A DNA stretch of 64,000 nt from assembly GCA_964017125.1 (NCBI GenBank), contig OZ024915.1, forward strand, positions 21,649,437 through 21,713,436, given 5' to 3'. Position 1 is the first letter of the stretch. Each line of letters begins with the position of its first letter. Under the pieces are notes generated by a model. The model was not told the DNA's origin, made no database searches, and saw only the letters and a list, made by a program, of their open reading frames with translations. Position numbers and translations under genes: made by a program. This DNA is from Flabesymbios commensalis. Lineage: Eukaryota > Annelida > Polychaeta > Terebellida > Flabelligeridae. Shown here one piece after another: positions 42,853 to 54,581 of this stretch.

Positions 42853-44730
42853 AACTAATTTTAGTGCCACGTTACATTCAACCCACCCAGGATATTGCGA
42901 CGAATAAATTGTGTCTAAACACTAAGTGTTTATATATTTAATTGATTATGGTTCTAAATCCTAATTGGGGAGGGCGGGGGGCTGGAAATAGCCTAGGGCA
43001 AATGTCTGTGAGGGTGCGTTTCTATTTTAGGTGAAATAGCAACAAATTTTGCTTTCACAGACCGAAAATATATTTACTTACAATACGTGGAATGGATCTA
43101 ATAAAAAATCTGCCAGTAGAATTTAACGAGAACCCTGCGGTTCTGTGCTTTGCGTAACTGGTTTTGTAATTTTAAACAGACTGAGACAAAGCTGTTATGA
43201 CCACACTAGGACATACACTGTCCCTGATATTGTATAGGACGTTCACCTCCTCCATGTGTGAAACAAACCGGCGAAACATTGCAGTGTACAGTGACCAGAG
43301 ACTAGTTATGTCCCGATGGGATGTAGTTCTAATGTTGGCACAACTTCTGTGACACTGGCCCCATATTAGGCCGACACTGGTTCTTACCTTTGTTTAAAGC
43401 TGCACAACTGTTTTGTTTATTTCAACAGAAATAATCTAAAATGTTCAAAACAATCATTCATATATTTTTAAAGGCTTGATAAATGCACAAAATCGATGTA
43501 GTCAGGGCCCATCTCTGAACTTTCTGACTTGTTAAGGCATCTTTAGTAGAATTTGGCACGCAGCTGCTCTTACACAATTTGGGTACGCTGATTCCAAATC
43601 TGCCCCATGCCAAGCTCTATTTTGTCTTTTCCCCACTCAAAATTCAAAAACAAAATGGCCGCTAAAATTTGTGAAAATGTCACAACTCGGCTCACAATGA
43701 ACACAAAAACATCATTTCGGTGTGTAAAATAACATTTTTGGGGTCAGGGAATAGAGTTATGATGTTTCTGAAGGTCATATAGTTACCATTATTATTAAAC
43801 AGTGGCCGCTAGAGGGAAAAATTCAAAATAGCCGCCACTGCAACGTAATGTGCCTTAACCTTGCTTCCCAATAACGTAGAAATGTGTTTTTGGTGTCTAC
43901 ATATAGGTTTCTCACAACTCGGAAACCAATTCCGAGCCGCGATAACATCTATTATCAATATTTCATTAGTTATGGGGAACAAAACAGATGTGTCAGAAAA
44001 CGACACATTGTAGTCCAGTGTAATAATTTATGTAAAGCCATTTTTTCACATTCAGAAGTCGAGGGAAACCAATATAAGGGACATTTTGTAAGAATGTTTA
44101 GATTACTGACAAAAATATTTTATGATTGTTGATCCCTGCCCGGCACTAGATAACCTGTCGGTCACCATATATTCGCTCTAGGCCTATTGGTTTGTGGCCT
44201 TTGTGATGTCCACTTGTATCGTGCTTTAACAGCAAAGAATAAATCAAATAAGGTAATCAAAATTTCTATTGGCCACGGGTGGCACCCTTGGGCCAAGCCC
44301 TATACTAGGTTTGAGCAAAATATGAAGTTGATCCATCAAGGTCATTTGCATAGCCATGCCAATGATGACACGCATACATGTACCGTTCTGTTAGTATAAT
44401 CCACTTTATATTGTGCTGGTCAAAACGTGCACATCACATAAATAATATGTTTTTCAATCGGATTGACAATTTACAATAGAATCATCTTCGGTTTTATATT
44501 TTTGGCCATAAAAAAGCCCATAGAATAGCCAGGTAATGCGTTGATAACACAGTTTTGAGACAGAATAAATGAACGAATAACGTCACAACCATCGACTCAG
44601 AGATCCACACAAAAACGTAATGTACACATTATATCTACTCCTCTAACTGAAAACAAGGATGAGATAGATAATGTCACTGTCAATGACAATGATAACATAC
44701 AGTTACGCGATATCAAAAATATGTAATTTG
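42853..44730. other. Unassigned stretch with CAAAATGGCC words and one MITE relic
   Basis: A degraded palindromic MITE lies near 43308-43385 (AATGTTGGCACAAC / ACTGGCCCCATATT). CAAAATGGCCGC-type words occur near 43653 and 43825. No gene is seen. Confidence 0.45.
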
Positions 44731-45096
44731 ATGCAGAAGTTGACGTATATATGCTTTGAGCATATGATATTAATGGTTGAGGACACCCGAAATCCAAACA
44801 GAGCAGTGCAAATGGAGCTATCCACAAAATGATTACCTAGGGTAATGCTCATTTGCTAGAGTAATGTTGAAAATAATGATTATGAATTTTTATTGAATAT
44901 ATTATGAACATACACCATCTTCAGACGATTTTAGTAACTGTCCCTACTGTTGCCAACTCAATGCTATATTGTGTCATAAACAAGTCCCAGAGATTATCGG
45001 GTACACTGTTGCAACAAGATTAGTTAGGATGCAGAATATGTGGTAATTGGGGTAATATACATCGATACCGTTTGTAACATGATCAGGATGTTTTTG
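44731..45096. repeat. Inverted duplication, left arm
   Basis: About 365 bp matching the reverse complement of 45843-46218 at roughly 85-92% by eye (for example TTGCCAACTCAATGCTATAT and TGCAGAATATGTGGTAATTG). On the plus strand it starts with a decayed reading MQKLTYICFEH, the same relic as on the right arm. Confidence 0.88.
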
Positions 45097-45842
45097 TGCA
45101 GATTAACGTAAAATACAGAAATTGTCACATACTGATTTTAGAATTGATGCGGAAGCCTTTGAGACGATTGAATGGTATATTTTACGATAAATTTTACCAG
45201 CTCTAGGTTAACACAGCTAAGCATTGTTATTGGATAAGAAAGTTTTGAAAGCAGAATGAGCAAGTTTACATCAGTTCCTACGACTACCACATTGTCCGTA
45301 TCTGACAGTTTGATTATCGTAATAACATTTTCCGTGAATTGTTGAATAAACCTGACATATTTACCAAAAATGGCGAATTTGAACATTGAATTTATTATAT
45401 TTCTGCAAACTGAAACTGCATTGCCCTCCTCCCTGGTTCTGTGCTTTATCTGTAATATATTCATGCATGTAATATACAGTCTGAATGAAACTGTTTCTCG
45501 ATGTAGCTTACATCTGTCTTGCATAGATTATTAGACGAGCAATGTTGATTACAATTAAGAACCAAAGTAATATATACTCGATGTTAATGACAATTAATCT
45601 GCTATGTGTGGACCTATAGTTATTAGGGGATTAAATATCTTTACATCTATCATATCATGTGATCACTTTATATATGGTAAGACTTATTGTCTCTAACATT
45701 TACACCTCCTGCAAAACTGAACCTATTGGGCAAATGTATATTATTTGGGAGTGAGAGATTAGAACTATGCATGGCCAGAACCTACTGATTCAATACACAT
45801 CCCACCATATCACCACCACATATAGAAAGTTTCTGTATTATA
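45097..45842 (-). pseudogene. Decayed transposon-associated ORF (PIN/FLAP-nuclease-like) between inverted arms
   Basis: A 128-codon minus-strand frame (45138-45524) has TDNVVVVGTDVNLLILLSKL. It resembles the (V)VVG-x-DTDLLVLL motif of uncharacterised repeat-associated proteins common in aquatic invertebrates, thought to have a PIN/FLAP nuclease-like fold. The second acidic residue is replaced by Asn here. On the same strand the right arm (46030-46218) encodes an upstream-like part (CFEHVRLMVSRGHSKSK, FPRVMLICWVDGKNND), in the expected order. Stops and gaps separate them. The family assignment is from memory of its motifs and is uncertain. Confidence 0.45.
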
Positions 45843-46218
45843 TTTGAAAACATCCTGATCGTGTTACAAACGGTATCAATGTATATTGCCCCAATTACCA
45901 CATATTCTGCATCCTATCTTGTTGCAACAGTGTACCCAATAATCTCTGGGGACTTGTTCATGACACAATATAGCATTGAGTTGGCAATAGTAGGGACAGT
46001 TACTAACATCGTCTGAAGATGGTGTATGCTCATAGTATATTCATAAAAAGTTCATGATCATTATTTTTACCATCAACCCAGCAAATGAGCATTACCCTAG
46101 GAAATGATAATAATTTTATGGATAGCTCATCTTCACTGCTCTGTTTGGATTTCGAGTGTCCTCTTGAAACCATTAATCTTACATGCTCAAAGCATAATAT
46201 ATAAGTCAACTTCTGCAT
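45843..46218. repeat. Inverted duplication, right arm
   Basis: Reverse complement of 44731-45096. It ends at CAACTTCTGCAT next to an 18-base T run, with no terminal repeat or target duplication evident. Confidence 0.88.
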
Positions 46219-46454
46219 TTTTTTTTTTTTTTTTTGCCATTTTTGTAATCAGCAGCTGCTATTGCTAGCAGAGCCGTTGCCTGGCTAAAGCCACCTGAAA
46301 GTGTCAGGGACTGGTTCAGGGCTAACCCCAACAGGTAGTGTTAATCGAACTTGAGAAAAAGACGACCCACAGAGAGACCGCCACTTCCCCCCGTCCAATC
46401 CGCTCCACACCATCACGGTCCCCAAGTCGGCAAAATGTGGATAATCATGCAGAT

Positions 46455-47140
46455 GAGATTGTGAGCACAGCCACTACGCCCCCCCCCCCGCCACCCCCTC
46501 GGCGAAACCATCCTTCCACAATTCATTTAAATCTTTTAGCATCCTGTTGTATTTCATTTGATTGATTCTGTTTTCCAGTTGCTCAGAAGATTGACTCTTT
46601 TGTTTTTCTCTCATATTTGTACCGTCATAAGACCTGTCAAGCGATCCCAGGTCAAGCTTAATTACATTAAAATTACACTGAAATTTTCTAATATCTTAAT
46701 TTGCTGTTGTCTTTTGATTTATTGACTCTTGAGTTTTGTTCATCGCACATGCTTTATACTATCCATGGCATGAGACCTGTCCAATGATCCCATGTCGAGT
46801 TTAATTACAGATTAGATTGTGAGACAGTACATACCAGAATAAGACAAGAAGACATGATAGGACAGCACTTCGACCCACCCCACCCCACTAGACCGCTGCA
46901 AGCAGCTATTCACAGAATAGGATGGAGCACAGCCACCACGCCCCCCCCCCGCCACCCCCTCGGCGAAACCATCCTTCCACAATTCATTCTAATCTCTGTG
47001 CATCCTGTTGTTTAATCTTTGTGCATCCTGTTGTATCTCAGATGATTGACGCTGTTGTTTTGCTCTCACATTTGTACTAGCCTAAGACCTGTCAAGTGAT
47101 CCCAGATCGAGATTTAATTACATTAAAATTACACTGAACA
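46455..47140. repeat. Three-unit degenerate tandem repeat
   Basis: Units near 46455-46690, 46720-46815 (partial) and 46922-47140. Shared words are CCACCCCCTCGGCGAAACCA, TAGCATCCTGTTGT, AAGACCTGTCAAG(C/T)GATCCCA and ACATTAAAATTACACTGAA. Units 1 and 3 each begin with a C run. Confidence 0.8.
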
Positions 47141-47398
47141 CACAAAATTACATATGGCCGTGCTGTGTAAACTAGCCCATGTCAGATAGTGCCTAGAATA
47201 GTAAGTTAGTATGATATTACAACAGAAAAACAACTCTGGTAAAGACTATTTCAGTATTATATACATGTATTCACCACTGTTACATTTTTTCGTGCGCCAA
47301 GCGGTTTTTGCCTCACATTTCGGATTGGTTTTCGCATCGGTGTGTGGACGGGCAGGCGATTTTCGCTTGCATGTCAGTACTTTTTTTGCGAAATAAGC

Positions 47399-47505
47399 AA
47401 ATCAGGAATGTCGTCTTTATATCCTGCTTAACTGGTGAGTGCACAACACAAAAATAAAAAAAACTTTTGCATTTCTAGTCTATAGACATGTTTATAGACA
47501 TGTTT
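47399..47505. mobile_element. AGGGACTGGCCCA foldback MITE, right-half fragment
   Basis: AATCAGGAATGTCGTCTTTA and TAACTGGTGAGTGCACAACA match the right half of the copy at 53373-53749 with many changes. It is an old fragment. Confidence 0.65.
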
Positions 47506-47849
47506 TAATGGCACAATATGTCGATAAATAACCCATTTTTGGTAAAAGCTGAAATAAATATCGCAATTTTTATAATTTTTTTGAAAACCTTCAATCTGAC
47601 AATCATTACTATTGCCAGCAAAATTAACATAATAAAAGTAGCCTTGAATACCTGTGGCATTTGCAAAATAAATACACACTTTTATAACAGAGTTGAGACG
47701 TTAGATGGCTGTCACAGCTGATATTTTTCCCTCACCAATTTTTAAATGTGTGATCGAAGTATTTTCAGTGGCACAAGCAATAATTTAAATATTACATTGC
47801 AATATACGGGTCATGATATATCGGTCATATGATACACTTCATATCTCAC

Positions 47850-48960
47850 AAAGAGACAGCAACGTGTAGTCCTGGAGGGTAAAAGTTCCTCATGGCTAGA
47901 AGTGACTAGTGGTGTACCTCAGGGCTCAATTCTGGGCCCACTACTGTTTTTTTGTACATAAATGACATGCCCCTCAAATTGAGGCATTCTACGATAGCAT
48001 TGTTTGCAGACGACAGCAAGTGTTACCATAAAATAACCAAAGTTCAACATTCTCAAGAACTTCAAGATGACATAAATCACCTCTTCAGATGGTCTGTAGA
48101 ATGGGGAATGTCGTTTAAAATAGAAAAGTGTTTTGTGCTATCCATCAATCAGTCAAATAAAAATCAACCTTTTAAGTATACTATGAATGATGTCACCCTT
48201 AGTACTGTGAATGAAGTTAAAGACTTGGTATATTTCTTGATACAAAATGATGCCCCAACTTGAATATGCTACACCAGTATGGAACTCCCTTTCGAAATCT
48301 CAGATAAAGATATTGGAACGAATTCAGAGATCTTATACTAAATTTATGTTCGGTTATGAATCCCCACTTACCTACCCAGATCGCCTCGGTAGACTAAATA
48401 TGTTTCCCCTATCAAACAAACGAGATATTTCAGACCTGTGTCAGTTATACAAATTTATTCAAGATCCTTTCTCATTACCTCTAGACAGTGTACATTTTAG
48501 AAATGACCAGAGATGTACTAGACAATCTGAATCCTCAAATTTTCCAATACCACGATGTAAAAATGAGCAATCTAGAAAATTGTATTTTAACAGAGTTGTA
48601 TATAGTTGGAACAAGCTTCCCGAGAATGTTAAAAAAGCAAGTTTTAAGAAACGCTCAACTACATATTTTAACGATCTTTTATAATCTAATTTTAATGTAA
48701 ACGACACCTGCACATGGGTTCATGTTTGTAAATGTGCATTATGTAGACAATGTTTGTACCGTCAAAACTAACAGCCCTGGGTGGAATTACTGGGCATATA
48801 CTGCCTATCCTACTTCCTAGCATTCAAAAATTAATTATTATACACAAGTATTTCTATACTTTTATACAATTTTCCTCAATTTTACATCATATGTGTATTT
48901 TACTGTACATATTGTAACTGCATTCTTTTGCATGCAAATAAACAAACAAACAAACATACA
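47850..48960 (+). mobile_element. LINE fragment, RT C-terminal half
   Basis: RT block GVPQGSILGPLLFF, then (one frame off, at a T run near 47946-47952) YINDMPLKLRHSTIALFADD (FADD box) and a thumb region ending STVNEVKDL. About 70 residues are missing at about 48228-48250. The end follows: PQLEYATPVWNSLSKSQIKI to SFKKRSTTYFNDLL, stop at 48684. The 3' UTR ends in a CAAATAAACAAACAAACAAA tail near 48955. The 5' part is absent (truncated). It is a different family from the LINE at 53.3-58.4 kb. Confidence 0.85.
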
Positions 48961-49036
48961 TGTATAACACTGAACGCATTTACATTACATTTATTTGTCT
49001 TTTCAGTTTACTAGCGTAAGTAATTCTCCGACATAG

Positions 49037-49262
49037 TTAAAGGGACTGGCCCAGGCTAAAATTATCAAAAAATCGGTGATTTTATTTCGGGTTCTTAATA
49101 TGACCATATGATGTAAACATGTACATAGACTAGAACTGCAAATTTTTATAATTTTTGTGCTGCGCATTCATCAGTTAGACTAGATATAGAGACGAAATTC
49201 CCGCATTTCCTATTTTTGACATGGTTGTCAATAATTACAAATCAGGAATTTCGTCTCTATAT
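49037..49262. mobile_element. AGGGACTGGCCCA foldback MITE, left part
   Basis: TTAAAGGGACTGGCCCAGG starts it at TTAA 49037. It is nearly identical to the left 225 bases of the copy at 53373 and stops after GGAATTTCGTCTCTATAT, so the right arm is missing. Confidence 0.82.
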
Positions 49263-49906
49263 GAATGTGTTTTTCATGGGGTCATGGGGGGAGGGGGGGG
49301 GGGGGGGTTCCTCGTTTACATCCATGCATACTGCCCAGAGGGTTATTCATATCACCAATCGTAAATTACCATGCACAATTTTCAGTATGACTGCGCGCAA
49401 GAGGGGTAATGACACTAAGGCTATCCACATACTGCCTAAATTGTTTTATTTTTGTAAATCCCGTGAAACGTGTTCTTATCTGTGTATCAATACGGATAAT
49501 GATTTAAAAATTGTTATCAACCTACTGAATAAACGAGATTTACATAGATATGCCTACGTGCCTAGGCCTACTATTTTATCAAAGCGCTAGATATTGACAC
49601 ATCTACTCATCCACATAAATTAAAATAAAATCATAATAAATAATCAAATGTGTATTAAACCTGTTCTTGTAAGTTTATCGTATATGATAATAAAAAATAT
49701 ACTGATGAGAGGGTAACAACTGCTATTTAAATACGTAGAAAAACACATTCATATCGTGTCATTCCCTGCATAAGCCTATGTAGTAGAAATAGCAGCCACT
49801 CTTATGGGGTGCTGACCCGGTTGACTACTCCCCAAAATGACAAACGGGGGGGGGGGGGGACACCGATTTTTGTTTACAACAATTTATACACAACCCCTCT
49901 TAAATG
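49263..49906. other. Unassigned stretch
   Basis: G runs near 49289-49308 and 49846-49859. A 124-codon plus-strand frame (49216-49590) spans the MITE end and the G run and has no recognisable domain. Confidence 0.45.
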
Positions 49907-49922
49907 CTCCAGAAACAAGTAA

Positions 49923-50234
49923 AAATGAAATGAATCGGGCTTTAGGCCACCTTTGTGCACATACAGGCTAAACTGGGCCAGGAAAACCTCCTGAGGATGG
50001 TGAGATGATTGAGATGACACTGTCCTCCAGACACAGGATTCGAAATTCAAGCCCTGGCGGTCTGAGGCCGAGCACGCTACCTCTCGGTCGCGGTGGTTCC
50101 CCACAATACTGACTTTTACACGTGGATGGGGAAGAAATATTTTTAGTTTCTTTCAAACCGCCGAGACCGGGAACCGAACCCCGGACTCCGGCGTGAAAGG
50201 CAGCGGTGCTAACCACTACCCTAGGGCCCCCGCC
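49923..50234 (-). mobile_element. Dimeric tRNA-derived SINE, copy 3
   Basis: About 95% identical to 40697-41007. It is flanked by the 16-bp direct repeat CTCCAGAAACAAGTAA (49907-49922) and CTCCAGAAACATGTAA (50235-50250), one mismatch. Both tRNA-like heads are intact on the minus strand. Confidence 0.88.
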
Positions 50235-50250
50235 CTCCAGAAACATGTAA

Positions 50251-51191
50251 GGCTGCAAATGGTACATTCTAGAGCATATTTCCACCCAAATGTGGGCGTT
50301 TTGTTGTTTTTGAAACGTGAGCGAGGGGGAGGGAGAGGCGCCTCTAGATTCGCCACTGAATGAACCTATTATGAACAGCCACCTGTCTTGAATGGTCACG
50401 TTGCCTGTGGCCCAAGGGTGGCTGTTCATAAAGGTTCTACTGTATTGTTTTTCAGAACAATCCGCTTTAAAAAATAGTAATAATGGGCCTAAATTTTGTT
50501 ATTGAAATATGGACAAAGACACAGCATAACATTATAGGTGGTCTATATATTTTTTTAAATATTTGCATATCTGCTTTAAAAAGGTATCAAAATTTAGATG
50601 AGTACATCAATCGATATGATGGTGTAAGATACAACATAATGTAGACTTAATCAGGGATAGCAGGTGAAGCGCAGAGCTTGAGATCAAATTTCATCCCATA
50701 CATAGAAGCTCACCTGCAACTAAAGGTAGTTATCCTGGTGTGTGAATAGCCTGATAGTATATAAGTTGTTAAATCGATAAGATAAATAAAAATATTTGCT
50801 GCCTAAAATATAATCTACTGTTAATAATGGGCAAATTTGACTTTCAATGGTTTAATGTGTTTGTTGAAGTGATATATACAGTGTAATTCCCTTTTAGATA
50901 TTTTGTTATCAATGGGATGTGTATTATGCATAAGGATTAGTAGCGTTCTATTTCTCTTCAGATTTTGGTAAACATTCGCAAGAGTTTATTCGAACCTAGT
51001 TTAGCTGTTTAGCCTGTCTCTGCACACCAGTGACCTTCCAAATCCGGTTGATTGATTACAAAATATTTCTGTAAGGTCAACATAAATTTAGGAATTATCG
51101 AATATTCTCATTTTTTTCTAACAAAAATAGACAATTTTGTACTATTTTAACCTACCTAAGGCAAACAAAAGATAATTTAAATCTCGTTTTA
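50251..51191. other. Unassigned AT-rich stretch
   Basis: I see no gene, repeat array or element termini here. Confidence 0.4.
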
Positions 51192-51481
51192 ATTCACATT
51201 GACAAACATGCGTTAATTAGCATACTTTGTGCCACCAATGAGACCATGCACATACAAATATGTCTGTATTTAACAAGTTATGTCATTCGCAACTGCATTT
51301 TGGCGGCCATCTTGAATTTTACCACATTTAAATATATTTTGACTCTCTACTTCATTCACTCTGACAAATATACGTTGATTAGAAAAATTTTGCCACCAAT
51401 GAGACCATGCACATAAAAAATATGCATGTATTTTACAAGTGCTGCTCATTCGAAACTGCATTTTGGCGGCCATCTTGAATT
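51192..51481. repeat. Two-unit tandem repeat, period about 161 bp
   Basis: Units 51192-51320 and 51353-51481 share GCCACCAATGAGACCATGCA and CTGCATTTTGGCGGCCATCT at about 85% identity. Confidence 0.82.
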
Positions 51482-51724
51482 TAGTACTTTCTCGAACTGG
51501 GATTCTTGGGGACTTTTGATATGTTTTTCGGGACTATTTTCTGAGTGATCCTGAAAAAATAAGCTTGTTACGAATTTATTCCACCCTATAGTGTATACAT
51601 TATCAGGCTAGAGTTCCTGGACTATAAGCAGTGAACCGCATCGTACATAATACATAATGTAGACGTATGCGTGCTATTTGTTGTTTTTGATACTAGGATG
51701 CAGCACACAAATAGAAACATCACA

Positions 51725-52720
51725 CGGTTCAGTTCAGTGTTGGGCGGTGGTCCAGCACTGAACCAGTGGCGACCCAATGTATCGCTCAGATGATAACTTA
51801 CCATATGACACTTTACAAATATAAGCGTTTTTATCATTATTTTTATCATTATATTTATAAAAGTTTTTTTTGGTGACGAGCTATTCATTATTATTAGTAT
51901 AATGATGTTCTTCAGCTATCATTCAGACCTTTGTATAAACTATTGTTCTATTGCCCACTATTTAATGTCGCGATGTAGTCGTTGGAGCAACATTGAAACA
52001 GCGGCGGCTCAACGTATTGTTCAGTCGATACCTCTTGTATAGCCTATTGTTGTATTGCTTATTATTTAACGTTACGATGTAGACGGTAGACCAGTGTTGA
52101 AACAGCGGTGGCTCAACGTATTGTTCAGTCGATAGCTTACTTTGTTCTACATTGTTAATCATGTTAATACAAGGGATCGATACCATGAGCATATTTTCAT
52201 AATTCTTTCTAGTGAAGACCTATATCCAATACTCATATAATATTATTGCTATATTGTATTACTATTGATATATTATATGTATCAGATGTTCTCAATCAAT
52301 GCATCAACTTAATGCCCCCCCCCCCCCTACACCAGACAGATACGTCTCTCAACCAATATCAGGTATTGAGCCATTGCTGGTTTAAGGTTGGGCTAGCGAC
52401 GTATGACGGTGGTCCAGTTTTGAACCAGCGACGGCCCAATATATTTTTCTTTATATTACTTTCTCATACTTATTTTTTTTTTTTTTTTTTTGGGCAAAGA
52501 GCTATCCATGATCCTTAATATAATTAAATTAATCAGCTATTAATACTAGTGTATTACCTACTCTTTGTGTTACGTATCATTAATGTTGGACTAGCATTGT
52601 AGCCGGCGAATCAGCATTGAAACAGCGGTTTTTCAACGTGTCATTCAGCTGCTGGTATAATGATGGGCTACAGCAGTATGACGGTGGATCAGCATTGAAC
52701 CAACGTTGGCTCAACGCTTT
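51725..52720. repeat. Cluster of degraded palindromic-MITE-like cores
   Basis: Related cores near 51733-51785, 51985-52030, 52085-52135, 52365-52445 and 52585-52720 carry GTGGTCCAGCACTGAACCAG or CATTGAAACAGCGGCGGCTC with CAACGTATTGTTCAGTCGAT. The pair at 51950-52035 and 52045-52135 is a local direct duplication. The usual outer ends are missing, so this is a divergent subfamily or old debris. Confidence 0.6.
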
Positions 52721-53326
52721 TGTTCATATCATACCTAGACTTAACTTAGTCTACCTTGCTAATATACCAGCTATTACCATCCCGATGAATCCAATATTTA
52801 TTCAATCTTGCTGTTACTCGATCGTGTTCAGCTGTTTATATCACTTATCCATCTACGCAAGTTAACTTACTAGTTTACACATGTCATTATATATATGCAT
52901 ATCTTGTTCCTATATGGGGTATTTGAACTCATCGTTGTTAGTACTGTGATTGATGTGTCAGGTGTATATAGTTTGAAATCGTATACCACTTTACTCATGT
53001 TACTGTAATTATATTTTTCTATAAAATGTTGGTAATAATTTCATTCATCGATAAGCCAATGCATGTTATGCGGTACTTATTTATGTTTTGTTGACACTAT
53101 TATGTTTCTTTCTAAAACTATGTTTCTTTTTCATTTTAACTATTTTTGTCACCGATGCTTGCTTGGGTTGTGGTGTGAGTATGGTGATGTCACCTAGAGA
53201 GTCATGGTGGTGAATCTCGAAATGTACAGAGCTAGAATTGGTCTATTTAACAGACACAGGTATTAGGTTCGTGTTGTATCATCTGTATTTAACTTTATTC
53301 TCGTTACATCCATTGTTTTATCCGTC

Positions 53327-53911
53327 ATGACACTTATGATATATTTAATACTACTATGTGGTGATGTTGAGCTTAAAGGGACTGGCCCAGGCTAAAATCA
53401 TAAAAAAATCGGTGATTTTATTTCGGGTTCTTAATATGACCATAATTATGATGTAAACATGTACATAGACTAGAACTGCAAATTTTTTTAATTTTTGTGC
53501 TGCGCATTCATCAGTTAGACTGGATATAGAGACGAAATTCCCGCATTTCCTATTTTTGACATGGTTGTCAATAATTACAAATCAGGAATTTCGTCTCTAT
53601 ATCTAGCCTAACTGGTGAATGCGCAGCACAAAAATTATAAAAATTTGCAGTTCTAGTCTATGTACATGTTTACATCATATGGTCATATTAAGAACCCGAA
53701 ATAAAATCACCGATTTTTTGATGATTTTAGCGTGGGCCAGTCCCTTTAACCCGGGACCGCCATCATCATGTTTGTCATTGTGGCACTGCAATATCCGTGG
53801 CCTTAACACAGAAAAAATTACTCGCCCTAAAATCTGAAATTGAAGGTCACTTCGATCTCGTTGCTGTAACAGAAACTTTGCTATGTAACACTAAAACCTT
53901 AGATTTATCAC
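53327..53911 (+). mobile_element. 2A-bearing LINE, 5' coding part (interrupted by a MITE)
   Basis: Reading from ATG 53327: MTLMIYLILLLCGDVEL, then a MITE at the TTAA 53373-53749, then NPGPPSSCLSLWHCNIRGL (from 53750). GDVELNPGP fits the 2A-like consensus D-V/I-E-x-N-P-G-P, and the hydrophobic lead is typical. HCNIRGLN opens the APE endonuclease domain, and a one-base shift leads to IEGHFDLVAVTETLL. Known: 2A-like peptides at LINE N-termini cause ribosome skipping in sea urchin and related elements. Most of the endonuclease is missing after 53911. Confidence 0.85.
53373..53749. mobile_element. AGGGACTGGCCCA foldback MITE, complete copy
   Basis: TTAAAGGGACTGGCCCAGGC at the left and GCGTGGGCCAGTCCCTTTAA at the right. 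The 377-bp element folds back on itself almost throughout, with arms of about 170 bases, and an inner stem GACGAAATTCC / GGAATTTCGTC. TTAA at both ends is the target duplication; Kolobok-type elements use TTAA and purine-first ends. Confidence 0.9.
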
Positions 53912-54208
53912 TTAAAGGGACTGGCCCAGGTTAAAATCATAACAAAATCGGTGATTTTATTTCGGGTTCTTAATATGACCATATGATGTAAACATGTACA
54001 TAGACTAGAACTGCAAATTTTTTTAATTTTTGTGCTGCGCATTCATCAGTTAGACTGGATATAGAGACGAAATTCCCGCATTTCCTATTTTTGACATGGT
54101 TGTCAATAATTACAAATCAGGAATTTCGTCTCTATATCTAGCCTAACTGGTGAATGCGCAGCACAAAAATTATTTTTTAATGATTTTAGCCTGGGCCAGT
54201 CCCTTTAA
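53912..54208. mobile_element. AGGGACTGGCCCA foldback MITE, second copy in the LINE
   Basis: TTAA 53912 to TTAA 54208, 297 bp. The left arm and inner stem are nearly identical to the copy at 53373, but about 80 bases of the right arm are missing. It lies at the point where the LINE reading jumps from TKTLDLSL to NEITSLITQYF. Confidence 0.9.
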
Positions 54209-54575
54209 CGAAATTACCTCTCTCATTACGCAATATTTTATAAATCTCGCCAGGCATTTCATTCCTAACAAAATTGTAACAATTCGAAAGGGCGACCAAC
54301 CGTGGTACACCAACCTTCTGCGGTCTAAAAGGCGTCAGCGGGACAGACTATTTAGGAACGCTAAATCGAAAAACACCAATGAAGCTTGGTCAAAATATCG
54401 CAGAATTCGAAATGAATATGTTCATAGTTTGGCTTTTTCAAAAGAAGCATACGAAAACAAACAAATCAGTGATTTAGAACTAAAAGATATCGGTGGTCGC
54501 GGGTGGTGGCAAACAATCAAACATCACATTGGGAACTCAAAATCTAACAACATGCCAGCTTTATTATTGCCATCA
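54209..54575 (+). mobile_element. 2A-bearing LINE, endonuclease-RT linker
   Basis: NEITSLITQYFINLARHFIP, then DQPWYTNLLRSKRRQRDRLF, AWSKYRRIRNEYVHSL and WWQTIKHHIGNSKSNNMPAL. The basic W-x-K-Y-R-R-x-R-N linker is typical of APE LINEs between endonuclease and RT. The hAT-like insertion at 54582 interrupts it after LLPSGE. Confidence 0.85.
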
Positions 54576-54581
54576 GGCGAA

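Noticed and set aside
49216-49590. 124-codon plus-strand frame
   Set aside because: It joins a MITE end, a G run and unique DNA and has no recognisable motif.
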